From an uncultured Candidatus Poseidoniales archaeon (GTDB lineage: Archaea > Thermoplasmatota > Poseidoniia > Poseidoniales > Poseidoniaceae), in NCBI GenBank assembly GCA_905181785.1, contig CAJIZC010000005.1:86538-150537 (forward strand): a DNA stretch of 64,000 nucleotides, written 5' to 3'. How positions within the stretch are numbered: the stretch's first letter is position 1; the number at the start of each line of letters is the position of its first letter. The notes beneath the pieces were generated by a model that saw only the letters and a list, made by a program, of their open reading frames with translations, did not search any database and was not told the origin of the DNA. A program made the position numbers and the translations under genes. Positions 44,983-53,199 of the stretch are shown here, piece by piece.

Positions 44983-45870
44983 ATGACCGCCATGGCCACC
45001 GTCGCAGTTTTCATAGCCCTCGGTGCGGTCGTCACCGGAACGGTGGTGCGAATCATCAAACAACGACGGTTAGAGGCACTGCGTCTTGCGCGCAAGAACA
45101 AATACGCTCAACGGTTTGAGCGACCCCCTCAACAAGCCACTCAAAACCTCAGGGGTCGTCAAACAGAGGACTTGGACGAAGTTGAGGCAGTGGCTTATGA
45201 AAACAGAGAAGTTGCTCGAAATCAGAACATACAATTCTTGCGGTTGCTCGTCAACGACCTTTTCGAAGCGGACGAACTGGATCCAATCCAAGAAGAAGAG
45301 CAGCGAGAAACACTGCTTGAAGAACGCCAATCTTGGATTGAAGAGCATCGAGAAAGTTTAGATGAACACGCTGCGTTGGTTGAAGAAGAAGAGATTGGCA
45401 GCGGCGTAACCATCATTGAGACCATAGCCCCCGAAGAAGATGACATCGAAGAGCGATTGCAGCGAGAAGGTGGCAAAAGTGGAACCGTTCAAATCTCCCT
45501 TGCATGGGACGATTACAACGACCTCGACATGCACGTGTTCTGCCCGTCAGGCGAACGAATATACTTCAACAATAAAAACAGCGAATGCGGCGGCGAATTG
45601 GACGTGGACATGAACGTCAGACCCGTCAGTAATAATTCGGTTGAGAACGTCGTATGGACAGAGGATGCTCCGCCTGGCAAGTACAAGATCGGCGTTCATT
45701 TCTACAAACACCACAAAAAGCGCCGCAGTAAGCGAACAACCACCTTCAGATTGCGAGTCATGGTTCGTGGCAAAAGCAGGGATTATGGCGGCACCATCAC
45801 CGCTGGGACCGCGATGCAAATGGTCTCCAGTTTTACGCTAAAACCGAACAACCCTCAAGAAGGCAAATAG
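44983..45870 (+). CDS. Membrane-anchored DUF2135-like protein
   Basis: A 295-residue protein. An N-terminal hydrophobic segment (TVAVFIALGAVVTGTVV) is followed by basic residues, then a long acidic coiled-coil-like region (~45-165, IQEEEQRETLLEERQSWIEE). A C-terminal beta domain follows with SLAWDDYNDLDMHVFCPSG, GGELDVDMNV and APPGKYKIGVHFYKHHKK. That domain resembles DUF2135/YfaP-type beta-sandwiches often tied to metal- or ligand-binding surface proteins. Function unknown. It starts 50 bp after korB. Confidence 0.72.
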   Translation: MTAMATVAVFIALGAVVTGTVVRIIKQRRLEALRLARKNKYAQRFERPPQQATQNLRGRQTEDLDEVEAVAYENREVARNQNIQFLRLLVNDLFEADELDPIQEEEQRETLLEERQSWIEEHRESLDEHAALVEEEEIGSGVTIIETIAPEEDDIEERLQREGGKSGTVQISLAWDDYNDLDMHVFCPSGERIYFNNKNSECGGELDVDMNVRPVSNNSVENVVWTEDAPPGKYKIGVHFYKHHKKRRSKRTTTFRLRVMVRGKSRDYGGTITAGTAMQMVSSFTLKPNNPQEGK

Positions 45871-45882
45871 ATCCTGGTTTAA

Positions 45883-46203
45883 TCAAAATGTTTGGCCACG
45901 CATCATCCTCATGAGTTTGGCTAAAACACTCACCTTCGGACGATCTTCAAGCCCCAGCAACCAATCCAATTCGTTCGCTCTGTCGTAGCGTAACGCATCA
46001 TCAAATCCGCCAATCCATTTCTCCTCAATGAAAATTTGAGGGACAGACTTACTCCCCTTGGTGCGAATCAGAAACTCACGATCCATTCGGGCTGAAGTCC
46101 CCAGTTTCTTTTCCTCATAGGCAACCCCCTTTCTGTCAAAAAGACGCTTGGCGTTGACGCAGGCCGCACAGCCTTTGTTGGTGTAAAGTTCGACCTTGAC
46201 CAT
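45883..46203 (-). CDS. Glutaredoxin
   Basis: A 106-residue glutaredoxin with the redox motif CAAC (NKGCAACVNAK) at residues 12-15 and the glutathione-family loop GSKSVPQIFIEEKWIGGFDD. A ~25-residue C-terminal extension (KVSVLAKLMRMMRGQTF) is amphipathic and basic. Likely a cytosolic thiol-disulfide oxidoreductase, possibly fed by thioredoxin reductase since archaea commonly lack glutathione. The CAAC motif differs from the classical CPYC. Confidence 0.88.
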   Translation of the reverse strand: MVKVELYTNKGCAACVNAKRLFDRKGVAYEEKKLGTSARMDREFLIRTKGSKSVPQIFIEEKWIGGFDDALRYDRANELDWLLGLEDRPKVSVLAKLMRMMRGQTF

Positions 46204-46247
46204 GTTCGTGCGAGGGTGAAGTGCCCTTCAATTGCACTGAAAAGCGG

Positions 46248-46323
46248 TGGTAGTCCCTCTCGGATTTGAACCGAGGTCGGAGGAACCAGAATCCTCCATG
46301 ATGGACCGCTACACTAAGGGACT
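46248..46323 (-). tRNA. tRNA-Gln (CTG)
   Basis: Read on the minus strand, a full cloverleaf: acceptor AGTCCCT/AGGGACT, anticodon stem GAGGA/TCCTC with loop TTCTGGT (anticodon CTG, U33 present), and T arm CTCGG-TTCAAAT-CCGAG. Discriminator A is followed by an encoded CCA (46248-46250). No intron. It lies 44 bp upstream of the glutaredoxin start on the same strand. Confidence 0.93.
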
Positions 46324-46522
46324 GTTGTACGGGCGTGCCGCCTTTCCTTCTTCAATTCAACGGTATGCTACCACGCTGAATCCGAAACCCTCACTGTTGT
46401 CAACCCGACGATGCACAAGAGCACCGCAAGGTGCCCCTTGCTTTGGTTGCCAGTGCGCATGCTGCACTGAAACAGAAGGAGACCACAAAGAAGGGCGAAG
46501 ACGATTCGCTTGTGCTTCGCAA

Positions 46523-46717
46523 TCACACTGTAACGAAACGGAACAGCACCTTGGACACAGCGCTGAGCATGAGGATGATCATGAACGAACCCAAGGCCCA
46601 TTTGGCCCAAGGACGTTCTGGTTTGTCGGCAGGCCACGGGTCAATCCCGAGCCGTTCAGCCTCGTTGACAATCTCTGCCAGTTCGGCAAGGTGTTCCTCA
46701 ACGGATTGAGCGGCCAT
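46523..46717 (-). CDS. Small single-pass membrane protein
   Basis: A 64-residue protein: an acidic amphipathic helix (SVEEHLAELAEIVNEAERLG), a Trp/Pro-rich turn (DPWPADKPERPWAKW), and a C-terminal membrane helix (LGSFMIILMLSAVSKVLF). Tail-anchored topology is likely. The frame runs further upstream but the ATG at 46717 begins the protein-like part. No family recognised. A 52-codon frame at 46368-46526 begins with GTG overlapping its stop as GTGA but is weakly supported. Confidence 0.55.
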   Translation of the reverse strand: MAAQSVEEHLAELAEIVNEAERLGIDPWPADKPERPWAKWALGSFMIILMLSAVSKVLFRFVTV

Positions 46718-46802
46718 AAAACCCCCAACAGCCCGAGATACATGACCTTCACGCTTCAACCCACATACAAAGCCTTGAAGCCGGGGGGTTCGAGCCCACG
46801 CC

Positions 46803-48308
46803 ATGAGTGAAGTTCCTCAAGGCGTGGCCATGCCTTCCATGGAACGGCGCGCTCCTCGGCCAACCGCCACAATGACGATGACACGCGATGGAGCGAACGG
46901 CGTGGAAGTGCTGCTCGGCTTGCGTTCACCAACAATGGCTGCCTTTCCATCGTACTGGGCCTTTCCAGGCGGTGGCGTATCCCGCGTCGATGCTGCTGCA
47001 GTCGAACAACTTGAAGGCCTTCAGGGACCTCAAGCCAAAACCATTGCATGCATCCTTCGGGAAATGAGTGAAGAGTTGGGGCTCGCTCCAACCCTGAATG
47101 GTCTCGTGGCTCTCAATCCAGAGGTGCGCGCTGAAATCATAGAAGACAAAACCCGATACCTCCCCCTTGCACTCGAAGGGCATGTCCCCCACGAACGTTC
47201 TGAAATCAAAATCCTCTGCCATAGAATCACTCCACCGTTTGGTCCTGTTCAGTTTGACAATGCCTTCCTTCACTACCACGCTGGGCTCGCAGATGCAATG
47301 CCCAAAATTGACTTGGAGCCGCAAACTGAATTCACAGATTTGATGTGGGATTTACCGGTCAACATCTTGGCCAGGTGGGCTCGCCATGAAATCAAAGTGG
47401 CGCCCCCCGTTGTCACCCTCTTGATGGAAATTGAGCGGACGCTCAGCCGAGTGAACCGAAGCATGAGCGATGCTGCAAGCGATATTGCAGACCGATTGCC
47501 CGGCCGAAGATCAATTCTGTTTGCGCATGGCGTCGAAGTCGTGCCCGTAAAAACGGCAACGTTGCCACCGGCAGACCACACCAACGCTTACCTCCTCGGC
47601 GACCCGGAAGGAGATTTCATTTTGATTGACCCTGCTGCTCACCTGCGTGAAGGGATGGAAGATTTAGCGACAGCCGTTGAACGCCACAAGGGCAACCTTG
47701 TCGCCCTCCTGTTCACGCACTCACACGGCGATCATTTGGGTGACATCGGCCTGTTGAGGGAAGCCTTTGATGTTCCAATTTGGGGCAGTGAATACACTGC
47801 CAAAACGGTTCATTGTGACCGGATTTTAACCGACGGCGAGACGCTCACGCTCGGCACCACCGCATGGGAAGTTCTCATCACGCCCGGCCATCACCCTGGC
47901 CACATATGCTTGCTTGGAGAAGCGGGCTTAATCGCTGGTGACATGGTTGCTGGCATTGGAACAATCCTGATTCCTCCGCACACTGGCGATATGGAAGTCT
48001 ACATCGAACAACTGCAACGCCTCAAGCAATTGAAACCACATTTGCTGTTCCCAAGCCATGGTCCTGTAATCGCTCAACCAACCCGTGTGTTTGAACGCTA
48101 CATCAAGCATCGCCAAGCAAGGCATCAACGGGTGCTTGATGCCGTAAGTGGGGCAACCTCGCTCACCCAAATTTCGCTGCAAGCTTATGCAGACACCCCC
48201 GACGCTCACCCTGGCCTAGCGGAAGATCAAACGCTGTCCCATCTTTTGGTCCACGAGCGCAATGGCTTTGTTGAACAAAGCGAAGATGGCTGGAAGCGCA
48301 TGAATTGA
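46803..48308 (+). CDS. NUDIX hydrolase fused to metallo-beta-lactamase-fold hydrolase
   Basis: A 501-residue fusion. Residues ~20-215 are a NUDIX domain (FPGGG entry, REMSEELGL catalytic helix, with a NUDT19-like insertion inside the box). Residues ~225-460 are a metallo-beta-lactamase domain with zinc ligands in FTHSHGDHLGDIG, ITPGHHPGHICLL, AGDMVAG and FPSHGP, resembling LACTB2/glyoxalase II-like enzymes. A winged-helix-like C-terminus ends it. The combination suggests hydrolysis of CoA thioesters or nucleotide-linked acyl groups, but the substrate is not evident. ATG at 46803. Confidence 0.85.
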   Translation: MSEVPQGVAMPSMERRAPRPTATMTMTRDGANGVEVLLGLRSPTMAAFPSYWAFPGGGVSRVDAAAVEQLEGLQGPQAKTIACILREMSEELGLAPTLNGLVALNPEVRAEIIEDKTRYLPLALEGHVPHERSEIKILCHRITPPFGPVQFDNAFLHYHAGLADAMPKIDLEPQTEFTDLMWDLPVNILARWARHEIKVAPPVVTLLMEIERTLSRVNRSMSDAASDIADRLPGRRSILFAHGVEVVPVKTATLPPADHTNAYLLGDPEGDFILIDPAAHLREGMEDLATAVERHKGNLVALLFTHSHGDHLGDIGLLREAFDVPIWGSEYTAKTVHCDRILTDGETLTLGTTAWEVLITPGHHPGHICLLGEAGLIAGDMVAGIGTILIPPHTGDMEVYIEQLQRLKQLKPHLLFPSHGPVIAQPTRVFERYIKHRQARHQRVLDAVSGATSLTQISLQAYADTPDAHPGLAEDQTLSHLLVHERNGFVEQSEDGWKRMN

Positions 48309-48348
48309 ATACGGCAAGATTGATTCAACCGTTGGAAGTGGAACGATC

Positions 48349-49368
48349 ATGCCCCGACGTGTTGTGCTCACAAAAGCCGGCTCCCCATCCACGCTTGCTG
48401 TGCAAGAAATGGAAATGCCCACCCCAGGAGCAGGTGAAATCAGAATTAAAGTGGCGTTTGCAGGGATTAATTTTGCTGACCTTCTGATGCGACTTGGGCT
48501 CTATCAGCCTCGACCAGAGTATCCGTTCACACCTGGGTATGAAATGAGCGGTACCGTCGATGCAATCGGCGATGGTGTCGAGGGCTTCTCTGTTGGTCAA
48601 CGGGTTGTTGCTGGTGTCCGGAACGGAGGCCAATCGAGTCATGTGCTCGTTTCAGCCAACAAAGCCCTTGTCCTACCAGAAAGCATCAGTTTGGAAGTTG
48701 CTGCTGCCATTCCAGTCACTTACCTTACCGCTCATCACATGCTTCACCACCTTGGCCACATCACTCCGGATGAATCTGTTCTGATTCATGGCGGAGCAGG
48801 TGGCGTTGGCACCGCTGCCTTACAGCTCTGCCAATGGGCAGGCGTCACACAAGTCTGGGCGACCGCTTCGGGAGGAAAGGCATCAACCATCGAAGGGTTC
48901 GGAGGCGTCGCCATCGATCGCCACAACGAGGATTTCGTTCAAGTGATCAAACAAGCTACCGACGGCAAAGGCGTGGACCACATTCTCGATCCGATTGGTG
49001 GAGATAACTTAGCGCGGTCCCTCTCGGTGCTCAAGGAAGGAGGACGGTTGTACACCTACGGAATGTCAGCTGCTGCTCCATCTGCGAAGCGGAGTTTACT
49101 GCGTTCCTTTTTGGCTTGGAGAAAAACTCCGAAATTTGACCCGCTGCGGTTGATGACGCGAAATCGAGGGGTGTTCGGTGTTCACATGGGGACATGGAGC
49201 AATGAAGTGGTCATGGTTGAACAACTCAATCGCATTCTTGAAGGCGTCAAAGAGGGCCATTTGGTCCCTGTTATTGATTCCATCTTCGATGTCGAAGACG
49301 TGGCTCAAGCCCACCATCATATCCATGATGGGAAAAACATCGGCAAAGTTCTGCTCCGGTTCAAGTGA
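48349..49368 (+). CDS. Zinc-independent quinone oxidoreductase/MDR family protein
   Basis: A 339-residue medium-chain dehydrogenase/reductase lacking the catalytic zinc Cys. Motifs are AGINFADLLMRLGLY, PGYEMSGTVDAIG, NADPH-binding HGGAGGVGTAALQLC and VLKEGGRLYTYG. It resembles VAT-1/quinone oxidoreductase (QOR) subfamily members, reducing quinones or enones with NADPH. It begins 40 bp after the NUDIX-lactamase fusion gene, so the two are probably cotranscribed. Specific substrate unknown. Confidence 0.88.
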   Translation: MPRRVVLTKAGSPSTLAVQEMEMPTPGAGEIRIKVAFAGINFADLLMRLGLYQPRPEYPFTPGYEMSGTVDAIGDGVEGFSVGQRVVAGVRNGGQSSHVLVSANKALVLPESISLEVAAAIPVTYLTAHHMLHHLGHITPDESVLIHGGAGGVGTAALQLCQWAGVTQVWATASGGKASTIEGFGGVAIDRHNEDFVQVIKQATDGKGVDHILDPIGGDNLARSLSVLKEGGRLYTYGMSAAAPSAKRSLLRSFLAWRKTPKFDPLRLMTRNRGVFGVHMGTWSNEVVMVEQLNRILEGVKEGHLVPVIDSIFDVEDVAQAHHHIHDGKNIGKVLLRFK

Positions 49369-49412
49369 GCATTCAAGAAGCGTCGGCCCACCGTTGAGAC
49401 TGGGCGACAGCA

Positions 49413-51584
49413 ATGAAGGCGGCAATGTCAGGGTTCGATCTTCGTGCGGTAGCACAAGAATTGAATGCCTTTTCAGGGGCCTATGTCAAGAAGGCCTACA
49501 TGCCTCATTACGAGCAAATCGTTCTTCGTATCAATCCCAAAGATCGAGATCAATTTGATCTGGTATTGGTTCGGGGTGCTCGCATCTACACCTCACATCG
49601 TGACCGCCCAATGCCAATGACGCCACCTCCTTTTGCTATGGTGCTGCGCAAGCACCTCAAGAACGCCCGCATGACTGGCGTTCGCCAATTGGGATTTGAC
49701 CGAGTTCTCGCTTTTGATTTCGATACCAAACACGGGTCGTACCATTTGTATGTGGAAGTGTTTCGAGACGGAAACATCATCCTCACCGACCAAGAAGGCG
49801 TCATCATACAGCCATTGACGCATGCATCCTATGCAGGTCGTACGCTGAAAAAGGGCGTTGAGTACCAACCACCGCCACCAGCAATGGACCCTCATGAATT
49901 GGACGTCAAAATCCTTACCGAATTGTTCGAGGGCTCAGACCGAGATTTGGTGTCGACGCTTGGTGGGAAAGCAAACCTCGGTGGAACCCATGCAAACGCT
50001 GTGTGCGACCTTGCCGGCATGGAACCAAACATGGCCACACAAGAGGCGGATGTCGAAAAGATTCATGCTGCTCTGCACACCCTTCTCGGCCACCTAGCAG
50101 AGGATCGACACGGCATCCTTTTGATGAAACCAAACGAAGAAATGGATCGACCATCGCTTGAAGCAAAGGCGGAAAATATGGAGGAAAATGGACTTCGCGA
50201 CCGGTTTTACGAACAATATGCTGTTGAAGCGACGCCAACCTTGTTGCCTTCTCATGCTGCATTGGCTCAAGCCATGTTTCCAACCCTGTGTGAGGCTGTA
50301 GACGCATGGAAGGGCGCTCATGATGCGGGCGCACTTGCTCGACGTGAAGCAGAAAGGTTAGACATTGCAGCACCCGGCAGAGGCCACTCGACGGATGTTG
50401 AACGGCTTGAGCGGCGTAAGGTGCAACAGGAAAAAGCACTGCAAGGATTTTCCAAAAAAATCGAGAAGCAACAAATGCTCGGTCATGAAATCCAAAACAA
50501 TTGGAGTCACGTTGAAAGCCTCCTCAAACAAATGGAAGAAGCCGTTGAATCTCACGGTTGGAAGGAAGTCAAATCGATGGCTAAGAGCATTCCATGGATT
50601 GTTTCTCTTGCTCCTGCTGACCGAACCTTCATGACGGTGCTTCCTGATGAAAACGGTGAACCAAAAGGGCCACAAGCGACCCTTTCGATTGACGAGTCGG
50701 TGCATCAAAATGCACAGCGTTACTTTGAATCTGCACGCAAGCAGAAAGACAAGACCAGAGGTGCTATCGAGGCGCTTGAAGAAACCATGCTCCACCTTCA
50801 ACGAGCGCAGAAGAAGGAAGCCAAGCAAGAAGCCACTGGGAAACTCAACAAAATCAAGCGGAGCAAACGCTTGTGGTTTGAACATCATCGATGGTCAATG
50901 ATTTCCGGAGGCCATCTCTTGGTTGGAGGCAAGGATGCGAAAGGCAACGATGCAGTGGTCAAAAAGCACCTTTCTGGACAAGACCGTTACCTCCACGCTG
51001 ATCTGCACGGGGCACCAAGTTGCAGCCTTCGCGCTACGCAAGGTTTTGTGATTGATTTGCACAAACCAGCCCACATTCCTGCTGATGTGCCGGCCTACAA
51101 AATCGTGGATAAGCTCGGAGATGAGCGTATTACGGATGAAAAATTAATCGAAGCAGCGACAATGGCCTTGTGTTGGAGCCGCGCTTGGGCTGGTGGCGGT
51201 GCGCATGGAACGGTGTATTCCGTCAAACCCGCTCAAGTTTCGAAAACCGCTCAGACTGGAGAATTCGTTGGGAAAGGATCGTTCATTGTTCGAGGTCAGC
51301 GCCAATGGTTCAAAGACCTCGATGTCCAAATCGGCATTGGTATTGTCGCCATCAACGGTGTGCCACTGCTGATGGGTGGACGACCCGAAACCATCGCTCA
51401 AACATGCCAGAGGTATGCGATATTGAGACCCGGATTAACCAAAAAAGAGCAATTAGCCAATCGAATTTACAAGAACACTGGACTTGTTACCGACGATGTT
51501 TTGCCTGTGCTCCCAGGTGCCTCAGACATTGTAGAGGATCATGGTATCTTTTCTCCACCAACTGCAATCGCAGAAGAAGAGTGA
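49413..51584 (+). CDS. rqcH: RqcH/NFACT (Rqc2/NEMF homologue), ribosome quality control
   Basis: A 723-residue NFACT protein. The N-terminal NFACT-N domain (~1-220) shows MVLRKHLKNARM and the conserved FDR motif (LGFDRVLAFDFD). A coiled-coil middle (~285-480) is followed by the NFACT-R domain with KRLWFEHHRW, GGHLLVGGKDAKGNDAVV and RYLHADLHGAPSC. It would bind stalled large ribosomal subunits and recruit tRNA for C-terminal tail elongation. Length is within the archaeal/eukaryotic range (~650-1000). ATG 49413, or 49425 (MSGFDLRA). Confidence 0.92.
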   Translation: MKAAMSGFDLRAVAQELNAFSGAYVKKAYMPHYEQIVLRINPKDRDQFDLVLVRGARIYTSHRDRPMPMTPPPFAMVLRKHLKNARMTGVRQLGFDRVLAFDFDTKHGSYHLYVEVFRDGNIILTDQEGVIIQPLTHASYAGRTLKKGVEYQPPPPAMDPHELDVKILTELFEGSDRDLVSTLGGKANLGGTHANAVCDLAGMEPNMATQEADVEKIHAALHTLLGHLAEDRHGILLMKPNEEMDRPSLEAKAENMEENGLRDRFYEQYAVEATPTLLPSHAALAQAMFPTLCEAVDAWKGAHDAGALARREAERLDIAAPGRGHSTDVERLERRKVQQEKALQGFSKKIEKQQMLGHEIQNNWSHVESLLKQMEEAVESHGWKEVKSMAKSIPWIVSLAPADRTFMTVLPDENGEPKGPQATLSIDESVHQNAQRYFESARKQKDKTRGAIEALEETMLHLQRAQKKEAKQEATGKLNKIKRSKRLWFEHHRWSMISGGHLLVGGKDAKGNDAVVKKHLSGQDRYLHADLHGAPSCSLRATQGFVIDLHKPAHIPADVPAYKIVDKLGDERITDEKLIEAATMALCWSRAWAGGGAHGTVYSVKPAQVSKTAQTGEFVGKGSFIVRGQRQWFKDLDVQIGIGIVAINGVPLLMGGRPETIAQTCQRYAILRPGLTKKEQLANRIYKNTGLVTDDVLPVLPGASDIVEDHGIFSPPTAIAEEE

Positions 51585-51592
51585 GCCTGAAA

Positions 51593-53113
51593 TCAGTTCG
51601 AGCGTCCGCCTTTGAAGCCGCCTTTTGATGGCTTGTTGCTGCGATTGGCTTGACTCTCGCCAAAGCCTTTGCGAGCGTTATTCGAAGGTTTGTAGGTTTG
51701 ACCTCGAGCTTGGCCTCTGTAGCCTTTTGACTGACCGCTTGAACCGCCGCTGGAACGGGTGTCTTGGCTTCCGCCTCGATTCCCGTCTCTGAAGCCTGAT
51801 CGACCGCCGCCTCCGCCGTCGTTGCCACCATCGCTGTTTCGGCCACCGCCACGGTAACCACCGCCACCGCCGCCACGACCACCGCCGCCACCGCCACGGT
51901 AACCTCCGCCACCGCCGCCGTTGCGACCGCCACCGTTGCGTTGACCACGATCGCGAGAACGTCGGTCTGCTGCAATGTAGACCACTTCAAATTCTGGAAG
52001 CACTGAAAATTCTGGGGGCATAAACTCGACGTGAACACCCACGTCGCGTTGGATTCGAACATACGATTTCTTTTGCGGGCGCTGAACGAGAGAAACAACA
52101 ACGCCAGATTTACCACCGCGGGCGGTTCGACCGCTTCGATGCTTGTACGCCTTACCGTTTTCTGGAGGATCATAATGAATCACACAATTGACGCCTTCAA
52201 CGTCAATTCCACGCGCAGCGACATCGGTTGCCACGAGTGCCATGCATTCTCCGTGTTGGAAGCGCTGCATTGCCATGTCACGCCCGCGTTGGCTTAATCC
52301 ACCGTGGAGGGTTTCGATTGCAAGGCCCTCATGGGTCAGGTCATCGCCAACTCGGTCAACACCGGCTCGGGTTCGGCAAAACACAATGCTTCGGCCGCAC
52401 TTGCGGATTAATTCTGCAGTGATATCGGGTTTCTTTGAGTTTGGCAACAGCCAGAAATGGTGAGTCATGCTCTCCATGCTGACTTCCTTAGGACCGACTT
52501 CAATGGTGACTGGGTCGGTTTGATAGTCACGGACGAGGTCTGCCACTTCATCATCAAGCGTAGCGCTGAAAAGAATGGTTTGCCGGTCTTTCTTGCATTG
52601 GTCGAGGATTTGGCAAACGGGTTCCATGAAACCCATGTCCGCCATTCGGTCTGCTTCGTCGAGCACGACCACTGCCACGTCATCCAGTGACACAGCCCCG
52701 CGGTCGAGAAGATCGTTAAGGCGGCCTGGGCAAGCAACAAGCACATCGACACCTCGGTCGAGCGCCCGGAATTGCTTCTGGTAAGAGACGCCGCCGTAGA
52801 TGGCATGAACGTAGAGTTGGAGTTCGTAGGCAAGTGGATCGAGAACTTTGTAAATCTGTTCTGCAAGTTCACGGGTCGGTGTGAGGATGAGGGAGGTTGG
52901 TCGTCGTGGTTCCGCTTCTGCTGTTCTCGACAGCAAGGGGAGGCCAAAAGCGAGGGTCTTGCCTGATCCAGTTGGAGCTCGGCAACAAACGTCCTTGCCA
53001 AGCATACCATCTGGGATGGATTCTGTTTGAACTTCGAACGGTTCAACTATGCCTTGTGCCTTGAGCGCTTCGACCAACGCCGGCTCGATTCCAAGATCAC
53101 TGAAGGAAACCAT
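51593..53113 (-). CDS. DEAD-box RNA helicase with RGG-rich tail
   Basis: A 506-residue RNA-dependent ATPase. It has the Q-motif region (FSDLGIEPALVEAL), motif I APTGSGKT, PTRELAEQ, motif II VLDEADRM, motif III LFSATL, and motif VI YKHRSGRTARGG. From ~385 onwards there is a long low-complexity tail of GGG, GYRGGG and RGG blocks, then Lys/Asn-rich repeats. It probably unwinds structured RNA in ribosome assembly or decay. ATG at 53113. It converges with rqcH, with an 8-bp gap. Confidence 0.94.
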   Translation of the reverse strand: MVSFSDLGIEPALVEALKAQGIVEPFEVQTESIPDGMLGKDVCCRAPTGSGKTLAFGLPLLSRTAEAEPRRPTSLILTPTRELAEQIYKVLDPLAYELQLYVHAIYGGVSYQKQFRALDRGVDVLVACPGRLNDLLDRGAVSLDDVAVVVLDEADRMADMGFMEPVCQILDQCKKDRQTILFSATLDDEVADLVRDYQTDPVTIEVGPKEVSMESMTHHFWLLPNSKKPDITAELIRKCGRSIVFCRTRAGVDRVGDDLTHEGLAIETLHGGLSQRGRDMAMQRFQHGECMALVATDVAARGIDVEGVNCVIHYDPPENGKAYKHRSGRTARGGKSGVVVSLVQRPQKKSYVRIQRDVGVHVEFMPPEFSVLPEFEVVYIAADRRSRDRGQRNGGGRNGGGGGGYRGGGGGGRGGGGGGYRGGGRNSDGGNDGGGGGRSGFRDGNRGGSQDTRSSGGSSGQSKGYRGQARGQTYKPSNNARKGFGESQANRSNKPSKGGFKGGRSN

Positions 53114-53199
53114 ACATCCACCCCGTTCATGCCCGCCGTCCGACCCTATTTAGAACCCGCTGTAGAAAAAAATGTCCATTTGGACGGCTCCGGCAAACT

